The translations under genes were made by a program, and so were the position numbers. Shown here piece by piece: positions 29,634 through 37,752 of a DNA stretch of 64,000 nt. The stretch's first letter is position 1. The number at the start of each line of letters is the position of its first letter. The notes beneath the pieces are model-generated. The model made no database searches and was not told the origin of the DNA. It saw nothing but the letters and a program-made list of their open reading frames with translations. The stretch covers positions 688,001 to 752,000 of the forward strand of contig CP058647.1 of the NCBI GenBank assembly GCA_014323545.1. Reading direction: 5' to 3'. Source of the DNA: Hyphobacterium sp. CCMP332. Its GTDB lineage: Bacteria; Bacteroidota; Bacteroidia; Cytophagales; CCMP332.

Positions 29634-30072
29634 TCAGCATGGTTTGTTTTATCTGAATATTCTGAGAAAAGCCTTTGCACATATCGTATATAGTAAGTGC
29701 GGCAATACTGGCACCTGTTAATGCTTCCATTTCTACTCCAGTCTTTGCCTTTATTTTGGTTGAACACCTTATTTCGATCATTTTCTGATCATTTATTTTA
29801 ATTTCCACCTCACAGTTATCCAATTGAAGAGGGTGACAAAGTGGTATTAAATCGCTGGTTTTCTTGGCCGCCTGGATTCCCGCGATAATAGCCGTTTGAA
29901 ATACAGGTCCTTTTTTGGTGTGAATCTCGTCATTTTCAAGCCTGTTAATTATTTCCTGATCAATGCTTATCAGTGATTGGGCCACCGCCATTCTGTAGGT
30001 TTCACTTTTTTCGGTGACATCCACCATTTTGGGATCTCCGCTTTTGTTCAAATGTGTAAAATCCTTTGACAT
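29593..30072 (-). CDS. moaC: Cyclic pyranopterin monophosphate synthase
   Basis: Completes cyclic pyranopterin formation after MoaA. It has 159 residues. Visible family segments are DVTEKSETYRMA (about 18-29), KKTSDLIPLCHPLQL (about 71-85) and VEMEALTGASIAALTIYDMCK (around 112-132). Its 3' end overlaps the start of the MobA fusion by 41 bp in another frame. Divergent from the MoeB-like gene. Confidence 0.96.
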   Translation of the reverse strand: MSKDFTHLNKSGDPKMVDVTEKSETYRMAVAQSLISIDQEIINRLENDEIHTKKGPVFQTAIIAGIQAAKKTSDLIPLCHPLQLDNCEVEIKINDQKMIEIRCSTKIKAKTGVEMEALTGASIAALTIYDMCKGFSQNIQIKQTMLIEKTGGKSDFKRA

Positions 30073-30140
30073 GATATAAATTTTCTATTTCGAAGTTATG
30101 AATAGTATGAGACATATGTGCTGATCATTCCTGAATCTAT

Positions 30141-30148
30141 TACTTTTG
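30141..30148 (+). promoter_or_regulatory. Candidate -7 box of the moeB-mod operon
   Basis: TACTTTTG exactly matches TAnnTTTG and ends 5 nt before the ATG at 30154, so transcription would start at or next to the start codon. No good TTG is seen at the -33 distance. Confidence 0.45.
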
Positions 30149-30153
30149 ATTTT

Positions 30154-31278
30154 ATGTCGCTTTCAAAGGATGAGATATTACGTTATTCTAGACAAATTAT
30201 TTTGCCTGAATTTGGCAGGGAATCCCAGGAAAAATTAAAAAATTCCAGCGTTCTGGTCGTTGGTGCCGGTGGCTTAGGCACTCCTCTTTTGATGTATTTA
30301 GCAGCAGCAGGAATTGGGACAATTGGAATCGTAGATTTTGACATTGTCGATGTTTCCAATCTTCACAGACAAGTTCTTTACGGCACTTCTGATCTTGGGA
30401 AAAAGAAAAGCAGGCAAGCCATAAAAAAGCTAAAAGACAATAATCCACATATAAATTATAAGATTTTCGATGAAAAACTGAGCTCAGATAATGCCTTGAG
30501 AATCTTTCAAAATTTCGATGTGATTGCCGATGGAACAGATAATTTTCCAACGAGATATCTTGTTAATGATGCTTGTGTTTTAACAGGTAAGGTAAATGTC
30601 TTTGCTTCTATTTTTCAGTTTGAAGGTCAATTGAGTGTTTTTAATTACATGGGAGGTCCAAATTATAGGGATTTGTTTCCTAAGCCGCCACTTCCCGGAA
30701 TCGTACCAAACTGTGCTGATGGTGGTGTTTTGGGCGTCTTGCCGGGGATACTTGGAACCATGCAGGCACTAGAAGTTATTAAGGTGCTATCGGGCATTGG
30801 AGAACCACTATCGGGCAAACTTCTTTTGGTTGAAACCAAAGACATGGAATTCAGGAAAATAAATATTCAAAAAGACACCGACAATCCAATCAGCGGAAAG
30901 AAACCTCTTATAAAAGAACTCATCGACTATGAGGAATTTTGTGGATTAAAGTCAAAAAAAATGAAAAGCATTGATGTTCAAGAATTTAAAAAATGGAAGG
31001 AGAATAATAAAGAATATCAACTCTTCGATGTTAGGGAAATTAATGAGCATACACTTTCCAATCTCGGAGGACAACACCTTCCGATGTCGGAAATTCAAAA
31101 TAGTTACAAAGAGATACCTAAGTCTGGCAAAGTCATACTCTACTGCAAAAGCGGTCAGAGAAGTGCAACGATTATCAAATTTTTAAGTGAGAAATACGCT
31201 TATGATAATCTAATTAACCTTGAAGGAGGAATAACGGCATGGAAAAATCATTTCGATCCTGATCTGATAATTGCCTGA
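30154..31278 (+). CDS. moeB: MoeB/ThiF-type adenylyltransferase with C-terminal rhodanese domain
   Basis: E1-like enzyme expected to adenylate the MoaD C terminus, with a rhodanese domain for sulfur transfer, the plan of eukaryotic MOCS3/Uba4. It has 374 residues from ATG 30154 (MSLSKDEILRYSRQI); a GTG 36 bp earlier is less likely. ATP site GAGGLGTP is near 37-44; VPNCADGG keeps the catalytic-type Cys near 186; rhodanese loop CKSGQRS is near 330. Both CxxC pairs of the usual zinc site are missing: the first position reads NYRDLFP and the second NPISGKKPL. Its stop overlaps the modA ATG by 1 bp. Confidence 0.88.
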   Translation: MSLSKDEILRYSRQIILPEFGRESQEKLKNSSVLVVGAGGLGTPLLMYLAAAGIGTIGIVDFDIVDVSNLHRQVLYGTSDLGKKKSRQAIKKLKDNNPHINYKIFDEKLSSDNALRIFQNFDVIADGTDNFPTRYLVNDACVLTGKVNVFASIFQFEGQLSVFNYMGGPNYRDLFPKPPLPGIVPNCADGGVLGVLPGILGTMQALEVIKVLSGIGEPLSGKLLLVETKDMEFRKINIQKDTDNPISGKKPLIKELIDYEEFCGLKSKKMKSIDVQEFKKWKENNKEYQLFDVREINEHTLSNLGGQHLPMSEIQNSYKEIPKSGKVILYCKSGQRSATIIKFLSEKYAYDNLINLEGGITAWKNHFDPDLIIA

Positions 31279-32030
31279 TGGATCATCGGTTTTATTCTTT
31301 TCTCGCCATTGTAATCAACGGCATATTATTCATTTCATGCGAGAAGACAGAAGAAAAATATTTGAGCATAGCTGTATCTTCAAACGCACAGTTTGTCGTA
31401 AAAGCCTTGGTGGAAGAATTCGAGATAACTGAAGATGTAAATATTGAGATAATAAGTTCGTCCAGTGGAAAACTCGCCGCTCAAATATTACAGGGGGCGC
31501 CATACGATATATTTATTTCTGCCGACCGGTATTATCCCGATTTCATTTACGGAAAGTATGCCAATTGCCTGCCTCCAAAAAATTACGCGAAGGGGAGTTT
31601 GATATTATGGTCAACTGTCCTAAGTGAAAAAATAAGCTTGGAACAATTAAAATCCGAAAGCATCGAAAATATTGCAATCGCCAATCCGCAACTTGCACCT
31701 TATGGAAAAGCCACTGTAGAATTTTTACAAGCTATTAATCAATACGAAACACTAAAAAGTAAATTAGTGATTGGAGAAAATATTTCGCAAACGGCTTTAT
31801 TTATACAAAGTGGAGCTGTACAGGCTGGATTTACTGCGAGATCATTAATGTATGGTTCCTCATTTAAAAACGAATCCAATTATTTAGAAATTGATACAAG
31901 TCTTCATTCTCCAATTGTTCAGGCTTTTATTGTTCTTAAACCAGATACTATTTCCAATCGCTTTGCCAATTTTATTCTTTCAAATGATGGCCGCAAAATT
32001 CTATCAGAATTTGGTTATTTTCGACCATAA
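31278..32030 (+). CDS. modA: Molybdate-binding lipoprotein (ABC transporter)
   Basis: Periplasmic binding protein for molybdate/tungstate, 250 residues. N-terminal lipoprotein signal with lipobox LFISC at about residues 17-21, then the ligand-binding core: SISSSSGKLAAQI-like segment at about 59-70 and GAPYDIFISADRYYP at 74-88. The oxyanion-site region GAVQAGFTARSLMY follows near 183-196. ATG overlaps the previous stop as TGATG. Supplies molybdate to the ModBC permease encoded two genes further on. Confidence 0.9.
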   Translation: MDHRFYSFLAIVINGILFISCEKTEEKYLSIAVSSNAQFVVKALVEEFEITEDVNIEIISSSSGKLAAQILQGAPYDIFISADRYYPDFIYGKYANCLPPKNYAKGSLILWSTVLSEKISLEQLKSESIENIAIANPQLAPYGKATVEFLQAINQYETLKSKLVIGENISQTALFIQSGAVQAGFTARSLMYGSSFKNESNYLEIDTSLHSPIVQAFIVLKPDTISNRFANFILSNDGRKILSEFGYFRP

Positions 32031-32428
32031 TGAATCGTTTTAAATCGATAATTGAAGAAGTTGAATCGGAAGGATCCATGAGTCTGGTCAAATTGAAATC
32101 GGGAAATAACTTTTTTACAAGTATTGTTTTAGACAATCCCCAGAACTCAAATTATCTTTTCATAGGCAATGAAATAGAAATATTATTTAAAGAAACTGAA
32201 GTAATTATTGACACAAATACAAATCATAACAGCAGTTTAAGAAACCGCATTTTAGGAAATATTGAAAAAATAGAACATACTGCCATACTTTCGAAAATAG
32301 TTCTTAAAACAGAGGTGGGTACTATTACCTCTATAATCACCAGGGGTTCAGCCGAAAGACTAAATCTTAAGATTGACGATACGGTTTTCGCCATGATTAA
32401 AACCAATGAAATTATTTTATCGCATTGA
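32030..32428 (+). CDS. Di-Mop (TOBE) molybdate-binding protein
   Basis: A 132-residue protein with the character of two tandem Mop/TOBE domains (about 1-62 and 70-132). The second reads LGNIEKIEHTAILSKIVLKT with TRGSAERLNLKIDDTVFAMIKTNEIIL, close to the molbindin consensus, while the first is more diverged. There is no helix-turn-helix, so it is not a full ModE repressor. Inside the mod operon (overlaps modA by 1 bp and modB by 4 bp) it probably stores or buffers molybdate. Whether it also regulates is unknown. Confidence 0.75.
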   Translation: MNRFKSIIEEVESEGSMSLVKLKSGNNFFTSIVLDNPQNSNYLFIGNEIEILFKETEVIIDTNTNHNSSLRNRILGNIEKIEHTAILSKIVLKTEVGTITSIITRGSAERLNLKIDDTVFAMIKTNEIILSH

Positions 32429-33084
32429 TCGATCTAAATCCCATATGGCTTTCGCTAAAACTGGCTTTTTTTAGTTCATTAATTTTGATGTTAATAGGCA
32501 TTCCCATTGCTTATTGGCTCGCCTTTAGTAAAAATAAAATTAGATCATTTATCGAAACCCTGGTGAGCATGCCTTTGGTTTTGCCACCTACTGTCTTAGG
32601 ATTTTACTTTCTTTTTTTTTTCAGTCCTGATAAATTTCCCGCTTCTTTCTTAAAAGAATATTTTGGGATCGATATCCTTTTTTCGTTTCAAGGTCTTGTA
32701 TTTGCATCTGTGGTTTACAGCATGCCATTTATGGTAAATCCAATTCGTTCCGCTTTTGCCAGTATGGATAAATCCATCATCGAAGCTTCATGGGTACTTG
32801 GCAAGTCAAAGCTGAATACGATTTTAAATGTCATTATCCCGAATACCAAGAATTCCATAATTACTGCCTTTGCTATGGCTTTTGCTCACACATTAGGAGA
32901 ATTTGGCCTCGTATTGATGATTGGAGGAAATATTCCTGATAAAACCAGGGTAGCGTCTATTGCAATTTACGACAGCGTTGAAGCCCTGGATTACAATAGT
33001 GCCAATATCTATTCTCTTGTGATTATTGTAATTGCATTTCTCATATTATTTGGACTAAATCTATTCAATAAAAGAATTCTGTAA
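32425..33084 (+). CDS. modB: Molybdate ABC transporter permease
   Basis: Inner-membrane permease of 219 residues with about five to six hydrophobic spans. The cytoplasmic coupling loop EASWVLGKSKLNTILNVIIP (about 118-137) matches the EAA motif, and the region LGEFGLVLMIGGNIP is characteristic of ModB. It starts at a TTG (32425) that overlaps the preceding stop; no ATG fits the N terminus. modC follows 1 bp later. Confidence 0.93.
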   Translation: MIDLNPIWLSLKLAFFSSLILMLIGIPIAYWLAFSKNKIRSFIETLVSMPLVLPPTVLGFYFLFFFSPDKFPASFLKEYFGIDILFSFQGLVFASVVYSMPFMVNPIRSAFASMDKSIIEASWVLGKSKLNTILNVIIPNTKNSIITAFAMAFAHTLGEFGLVLMIGGNIPDKTRVASIAIYDSVEALDYNSANIYSLVIIVIAFLILFGLNLFNKRIL

Positions 33085-33085
33085 T

Positions 33086-33964
33086 ATGATAAATATCAAT
33101 GTCAAAAAGCAATTGAATTCTTCTGAAGGAAAACTTGAATTGAAGGTGAATTTCAATATCAGCAAAGGCCAACTACTTTGTCTTTTTGGAGCATCGGGTT
33201 CAGGAAAAACCTCTATCCTGCGAATGATATGTGGACTAATGAAACCCGATGAAGGGCAAATTATAAAAGGAGAACAAATTTTATTTGACTCCGAAAAGAA
33301 AATAAATATGGCCGTCCAAAAAAGGAAAATTGGATTTCTCTCCCAGGACTATTCCTTGTTTCCCAATATGTCGGTTGTTGAAAATTTAAAATACGGTTTG
33401 GATAAAGGCGTAAATCCAATTCTTGTTAACTCAACCCTGGATTTACTGGGCTTAAAAGGGCTTGAAAAGCAAAAACCTAATCAACTTTCCGGAGGTCAAA
33501 AACAACGGCTTGCTTTGGGGCGAAGCATTGTCAATAAGCCTGATCTATTACTTTTGGATGAACCTCTATCTGCTCTTGATGGAAAGATGCGCAGTGAATT
33601 GCAGTCTTATATATTAAAAATTCATAAGGAGTTTGATCTAAGCATGGTGTTGGTGACACACGATGTATCGGAAATTCTAAAACTTTCCGATGTTGTTCAT
33701 ATTCTGGAAAATGGGAAAATAATTCGTTCCGGAACAGCAGAAGAAGTCTTTCTTAAGAATAAAATCAGCGCCAAATATCAATTTACCGGCGAAATTGTCA
33801 ACATCGAAAAGCAGGGTTTTATTTCCATTCTGCATGTACAGGTTGGGCAAAATTTGATAAAAGCTGTTTGTGAAAATAGCGAAGAAGACTTTAAACTTGG
33901 CGATAAGGTTAGTTTAGCATCAAAGGCATTCAATCCCATTGTAAGCAAAATTCTAAGGCCATAA
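33086..33964 (+). CDS. modC: Molybdate ABC transporter ATP-binding protein
   Basis: ATPase of the molybdate importer, 292 residues. Walker A GASGSGKTS is at about 36-44, the signature LSGGQKQR near 133-140 and Walker B LLLLDEPLSALD near 153-164. The last 60 residues form a single TOBE-like domain (FTGEIVNIEKQGFISILHVQ), shorter than in E. coli ModC. Last gene of the moeB-modA-Mop-modB-modC operon; a hairpin follows at 33,969. Confidence 0.94.
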   Translation: MININVKKQLNSSEGKLELKVNFNISKGQLLCLFGASGSGKTSILRMICGLMKPDEGQIIKGEQILFDSEKKINMAVQKRKIGFLSQDYSLFPNMSVVENLKYGLDKGVNPILVNSTLDLLGLKGLEKQKPNQLSGGQKQRLALGRSIVNKPDLLLLDEPLSALDGKMRSELQSYILKIHKEFDLSMVLVTHDVSEILKLSDVVHILENGKIIRSGTAEEVFLKNKISAKYQFTGEIVNIEKQGFISILHVQVGQNLIKAVCENSEEDFKLGDKVSLASKAFNPIVSKILRP

Positions 33965-33992
33965 AAAACCACGAAACTTAATTGCTTCGTGG
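33963..33992 (-). terminator. Terminator of ahcY (may also stop modC)
   Basis: CCACGAA and TTCGTGG (33969-33975 and 33986-33992) form a perfect 7-bp stem around a 10-nt loop. On the minus strand it is followed by six T, a good intrinsic terminator 60 bp after the ahcY stop. On the plus strand, 4 bp after the modC stop, only CTTTCTC follows, so it would be weaker there. Confidence 0.8.
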
Positions 33993-34052
33993 CTTTCTCA
34001 GTTTAATCTACCCAATTGCACAATAGGGCAGACTTAATTCTATAAAAATGAA

Positions 34053-35360
34053 TTAGTATCTGTATTGTTCAGACTTGAATGGCCCTTTAGTGTCCACTCC
34101 GATATATTCAGCCTGTTCTTTACTGAGTGTAGTTAGCTCCACTCCTATTTTATCAAGATGAAGCATTGCTACTTTTTCATCCAAATGCTTTGGCAAAATG
34201 TATACTTTGTTTTCGTATTTATCATTGTTATTCCAAAGTTCCATTTGTGCTAATGTCTGATTTGTAAATGAATTTGACATCACAAAAGACGGATGACCCG
34301 TAGCACATCCAAGGTTTACCAAACGTCCTTCGGCAAGAAGAATAATTTCATTGCCATTGACATTGTACACATCAACCTGTGGCTTTACGGTGTATTTAGA
34401 ATTACCATGATTCTTATTTAACCAGGCTACATCGATTTCATTATCGAAGTGACCGATATTGCAAACAATTGTTTTATCGTTCATCATTTGGAAATGCTCT
34501 CCTGTCAAAATATCCTTATTTCCGGTAGCAGTAACAATAATATTGGCTCTTGGAATAGCAGTTTCCATTCGTTTTACTTCGAACCCATCCATTGCTGCCT
34601 GTAATGCACAAATTGGATCAATTTCAGTTACAATTACACGAGCACCGGCTCCTCTTAATGATTGAGCGGTTCCTTTTCCTACGTCACCATAACCGGCAAC
34701 TATTGCAACTTTCCCGGCCATCATAATATCAGTTGCTCTTCTGATAGCATCTACTGCAGATTCTTTGCAACCGTATTTGTTGTCAAATTTAGATTTAGTT
34801 ACTGAATCATTTACATTAATAGCAGGCATCGGTAAAGTACCATTTTTTACCCTTTCATACAATCTGTAGACTCCAGTCGTTGTTTCTTCAGAAATACCTT
34901 TAATGTTCTGAGCTAATTCTGGATATTTGTCCAAAACAACATTGGTCAAATCTCCACCATCATCCAATATCATATTTAAAGGTTGTCCACCTTCAAAAGC
35001 ATGAAGTGTTTGCTCGATGCACCATTCGTATTCTTCTTCAGTCATACCTTTCCAGGCATAGACAGGAATACCGGCTTCGGCAATTGCTGCAGCTGCCTGA
35101 TCCTGAGTAGAAAATATATTACAGGAAGACCACGATACTTCGGCTCCTAATTCGATAAGTGTTTCAATTAGTACCGCAGTTTGAATGGTCATGTGAAGAC
35201 ATCCGGCTATTCTGGCTCCTTTTAAAGGTTTTGAACCTCCAAACTCTTCTCTTAGCGACATCAAACCGGGCATTTCGGCTTCAGCTAATTTAATTTCTTT
35301 TCTTCCCCAATCTGCCAGATTGATATCTTTTACTTTATAATTTTCTTTTGTTTCGATCAT
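34053..35360 (-). CDS. ahcY: S-adenosylhomocysteine hydrolase
   Basis: NAD-dependent enzyme that splits S-adenosylhomocysteine and keeps the methyl cycle running. It has 435 residues, the length of the long bacterial form. Seen: [13 protein letters not shown] near residues 57-69, the NAD-binding [18 protein letters not shown] near 218-235, and the C-terminal FKSEQYRY with the conserved Lys/Tyr pair. It has its own promoter (35391-35421) and terminator. No SAH riboswitch is apparent in the 30-nt leader. Confidence 0.98.
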   Translation of the reverse strand: MIETKENYKVKDINLADWGRKEIKLAEAEMPGLMSLREEFGGSKPLKGARIAGCLHMTIQTAVLIETLIELGAEVSWSSCNIFSTQDQAAAAIAEAGIPVYAWKGMTEEEYEWCIEQTLHAFEGGQPLNMILDDGGDLTNVVLDKYPELAQNIKGISEETTTGVYRLYERVKNGTLPMPAINVNDSVTKSKFDNKYGCKESAVDAIRRATDIMMAGKVAIVAGYGDVGKGTAQSLRGAGARVIVTEIDPICALQAAMDGFEVKRMETAIPRANIIVTATGNKDILTGEHFQMMNDKTIVCNIGHFDNEIDVAWLNKNHGNSKYTVKPQVDVYNVNGNEIILLAEGRLVNLGCATGHPSFVMSNSFTNQTLAQMELWNNNDKYENKVYILPKHLDEKVAMLHLDKIGVELTTLSKEQAEYIGVDTKGPFKSEQYRY

Positions 35361-35390
35361 TTTATTGGATTGATAATTTCAAATTGACTG

Positions 35391-35421
35391 CAAAAATAAA
35401 TTTATTAAAGGCAAATTCCAA
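35391..35421 (-). promoter_or_regulatory. Promoter of ahcY
   Basis: On the minus strand TTG (35421-35419) and TATTTTTG (35398-35391) are 20 bp apart, a full match to the Bacteroidota consensus. The start would be near 35386, giving a leader of about 25 nt. The -7 box continues as GCAGTCAA, like the rpsL and tRNA-Trp promoters. Confidence 0.7.
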
Positions 35422-35425
35422 CCTC

Positions 35426-36730
35426 TTAAAACTCCCAATGAGTTCTTGGCTCTATTTCAGCCTTTATTTGATTTAGTAAATTATATAAACCAAAATATGT
35501 TCTGTTTACATAAAGTGCATGTTGAGACCCCCTGGCAGTGCCTGCTTCTCGCAATTCTTTCATTGTCGCGGTTTTCTCACCCAAGTCATAAATGTCTTTA
35601 AAGTAGGAATTGTCACCAAAATCAAATTTCTCAGACCTGTAAGGTTTGGATAGCAAATCACCTAATTCTGCATAAATTTCAACAAAGAGATTTCTGATTT
35701 TTTGAGAATCTTTAGACGTAATTAATTCGATATCCTCAAGAATTTTTTCAAATTCTTCATTTCCTGTCAGACGATCAGCTCTAAGCAATTTGAAATAATT
35801 GATATAGAATTCTTCAGGAATAACTTTTACACATCCAAAATCCAGAATGGCTAATTTTCCTTCTTTTGTTATCATAAAATTCCCCGGATGAGGATCAGCA
35901 TGAACCATTTTCAGCTTATGCACCTGATAGTCATAAAAATCCCACATAATCTGACCCACTTTGTTTCTCATTATTTGATCAGGATTGGTGAGGAGCCATT
36001 CTTTTATATGTGCACCATCAATCCAATCCATTGTGAGAATTTTTCGCGCAGAAAACTCAGGATAATATTTTGGGAAAACAACATCTCCTATGTCCTTGCA
36101 GGCTTCTGAAATTTCCACGGATCGTTTTAGTTCTAATTCATAATCGGTCTCCTCAGTAAGTCTTTCTTCAACCTCATTCATATATTTGTCGAGGTCTTTA
36201 CCTTTTACATTCATTAATCGTTTGGCAAAAGGTTTGGCCATCTTCAAATCTGATTGAACGCTTTCTGCGACTCCCGGATACTGTACTTTTACAGCAAACT
36301 CTTTCCCATCTTTACTTGCTTTATGCACCTGACCAATTGATGCTGCATTGACCGCCTCCTTAGTAAAGGTGTCAAAAATATCTGAAGGTGATTTTCCAAA
36401 ATAACTCTTAAAAGTCTTCACAATTAGCGGGCCTGATAACGGCGGAGCACTGTATTGAGACATTGCAAATCGCTCCTGATAAGCTGTAGGAAGAATATTT
36501 TGATCCATACTCATCATTTGTGCTACTTTTAGAGCACTGCCTTTAAGATTGCTGAGCATGCCGTAAATCTCTTCGGCATTATCATTATGCAAGTCATCTT
36601 TAGATTTTTCCGGATTGACCGCTTTCTTAGCGTAATGCTTTACGTAGTTACCACCAACTTTTACTCCCGTCTTGACGAATGCAGTGGCTCTCTGAACCTT
36701 ACTTGCAGGTATACTTTCTTGTGATTTCAA
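35426..36730 (-). CDS. ABC1/UbiB-family atypical protein kinase
   Basis: Atypical kinase of the AarF/UbiB/ADCK family, 434 residues. The family's KxGQ-type segment appears as SNLKGSALKVAQMMSMDQNI (about 51-70); the nucleotide-binding Lys is in FAVKVQYPGV (about 144-153), and the catalytic region HADPHPGNFMITKEGKLAILDFGCVK (shown in part here: ADPHPGNFM) is near 275-300 with the metal-binding DFG. No C-terminal membrane spans are evident, unlike E. coli UbiB. It starts directly after the TetR-like gene, so the two are co-transcribed. A role in quinone or lipid metabolism is inferred from the family. Confidence 0.85.
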   Translation of the reverse strand: MKSQESIPASKVQRATAFVKTGVKVGGNYVKHYAKKAVNPEKSKDDLHNDNAEEIYGMLSNLKGSALKVAQMMSMDQNILPTAYQERFAMSQYSAPPLSGPLIVKTFKSYFGKSPSDIFDTFTKEAVNAASIGQVHKASKDGKEFAVKVQYPGVAESVQSDLKMAKPFAKRLMNVKGKDLDKYMNEVEERLTEETDYELELKRSVEISEACKDIGDVVFPKYYPEFSARKILTMDWIDGAHIKEWLLTNPDQIMRNKVGQIMWDFYDYQVHKLKMVHADPHPGNFMITKEGKLAILDFGCVKVIPEEFYINYFKLLRADRLTGNEEFEKILEDIELITSKDSQKIRNLFVEIYAELGDLLSKPYRSEKFDFGDNSYFKDIYDLGEKTATMKELREAGTARGSQHALYVNRTYFGLYNLLNQIKAEIEPRTHWEF

Positions 36731-37369
36731 TTATTTACTTTGATTTTGAAAGATGAATTTTGCGAAATCAATCGCTGAATCTAATGGTCCTTTTCCTATA
36801 AGTTCAAAAGCCAGATTAACTGATTTCTCAATGGCAGCATCTGTTTTTTCAAATCCTCTTGAATCGTCTTTGATCCAAAATTCAAGGATAAATAAAAAGT
36901 GAATCCAGAATACCCGAAAATACTGATCGGTGAGTCGTGGGCGATCGGCAATTTCTTCCTTTTCAATACCTTCCTCAACAATAGCTTTCATCCATTCCTC
37001 AAACTTTTCCTTAAATTTTTTAAGATCGGCTGTATCTTTAGCTGCTTTTATTAGTCGTTCATCTCCCCTTTTGAACAGAATATAACTGCGATAAGACTTG
37101 AGCATTTCAACAAGGGTATAGTAGAAAAACAGCACTTTTTCCCTCGCAGATCCATTGACATAGTTCTCTTCTTTCGAAAGGGAAGATTCCACTTCTCCAA
37201 AGATATGCTCCCAAACTGCTTTGTCAAGATCATTTAACGAATTGAAATGATTGTAAAATTCTTTTTCGTCAAGCTTTATTTTTTTACAAAAAGAAAGAAC
37301 TGAATTCAATGCTTCCTTATCCGTAAGAAGCATCTCCATATATTGCTTTAAAATTTTTTTCTTATCCAT
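36731..37369 (-). CDS. TetR-family-like transcriptional regulator
   Basis: A 212-residue all-helical protein. The N-terminal 50 residues (ILKQYMEMLLTDKEALNSVL, then KLDEKEFYNHFNSLNDLDKAV) have the layout of a TetR helix-turn-helix, including a YxHFxS-like segment, but the DNA-recognition helix is unusually acidic. The C-terminal part is a ligand-type helical domain. Its stop abuts the ABC1 kinase start. It could regulate that gene; DNA binding is not certain. Confidence 0.65.
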   Translation of the reverse strand: MDKKKILKQYMEMLLTDKEALNSVLSFCKKIKLDEKEFYNHFNSLNDLDKAVWEHIFGEVESSLSKEENYVNGSAREKVLFFYYTLVEMLKSYRSYILFKRGDERLIKAAKDTADLKKFKEKFEEWMKAIVEEGIEKEEIADRPRLTDQYFRVFWIHFLFILEFWIKDDSRGFEKTDAAIEKSVNLAFELIGKGPLDSAIDFAKFIFQNQSK

Positions 37370-37428
37370 TAAAAGAAAAACAGTTATTTATTGCTTTGGT
37401 TTCAGATTTATTAAATAAAAAAAGACAT

Positions 37429-37436
37429 TAGATTTG
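37429..37436 (+). promoter_or_regulatory. Candidate -7 box of the tRNA-Arg locus
   Basis: TAGATTTG, followed by CATC, matches TAnnTTTG. It ends 10 nt before the broken tRNA copy and 102 nt before the intact tRNA-Arg, which itself has no such box just upstream. No TTG lies at the right -33 distance. Confidence 0.45.
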
Positions 37437-37446
37437 CATCATAAAT

Positions 37447-37499
37447 GCACCCGTAGTTCAACCCACCTTCGCCAAGGCTTCGGTGGGCAAGCTGGATAG
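37447..37499 (+). pseudogene. Broken tRNA-Arg 5' fragment with palindromic insert
   Basis: GCACCCGTAGTTCAA (37447-37461) and CTGGATAG (37492-37499) together reproduce the first 23 nt of the intact tRNA-Arg at 37539 with one change (T for C). They are separated by a 30-bp insert within the D-loop. After CTGGATAG the similarity ends, so it cannot fold as a tRNA. Even the bases before it (AT-rich, ending ATG-free AAAT) resemble those before the intact gene, consistent with a tandem duplication. Confidence 0.75.
37462..37487. repeat. Palindromic insert in the tRNA fragment
   Basis: CCCACC (37462-37467) and GGTGGG (37482-37487) form the outer stem, an inner GCC/GGC pair closes around AA, and TTC/TTC are unpaired between them. 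The 26-bp element plus CAAG is inserted between CAA and CTGGATAG of the tRNA sequence. It is far more GC-rich than its surroundings. It resembles REP-type short palindromes; no second copy was noticed in this window. Confidence 0.65.
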
Positions 37500-37538
37500 C
37501 TATATGAATTAGTGGGGTTGAAGATTATTAATTTATAT

Positions 37539-37612
37539 GCACCCGTAGCTCAACTGGATAGAGCGCTGGATTTCGGCTCCAGAGGTTGAGGGTTCGACTC
37601 CTTCCGGGTGTA
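37539..37612 (+). tRNA. tRNA-Arg (anticodon TCG)
   Basis: A 74-nt cloverleaf. The acceptor GCACCCG pairs with CGGGTGT (the first pair is G-U), discriminator A; CCA is not encoded. The anticodon stem CTGGA/TCCAG closes TTTCGGC, giving TCG. The T-arm contains GGGTTCGACTCC. A terminator follows 10 nt later. Confidence 0.96.
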
Positions 37613-37622
37613 CTTCTATTCA

Positions 37623-37657
37623 AAAACCGTTGATATCAATTCGGCGGTTTTTTTTTA
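37623..37657 (+). terminator. Terminator of tRNA-Arg
   Basis: AAAACCG (37623-37629) pairs with CGGTTTT (37645-37651), and the loop contains the palindrome TTGATATCAA. The stem runs into a tract of nine T, a typical intrinsic terminator. Confidence 0.8.
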
Positions 37658-37752
37658 TTATTAAAATAAGTGTCCAAAAATACTTATCATAAATGTCCAT
37701 TATTCTACCTGCTTAAACAGAATACTTACTTTTACCCCAAAATAGAAGCAAG

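Noticed and set aside
35361-35425. SAH riboswitch in the ahcY leader
   Set aside because: The leader is only about 25 nt and has no room or conserved structure for it.
37370-37446. A short gene before the tRNA-Arg relic
   Set aside because: No open frame with a plausible start; the interval holds only AT-rich sequence and the -7 box.
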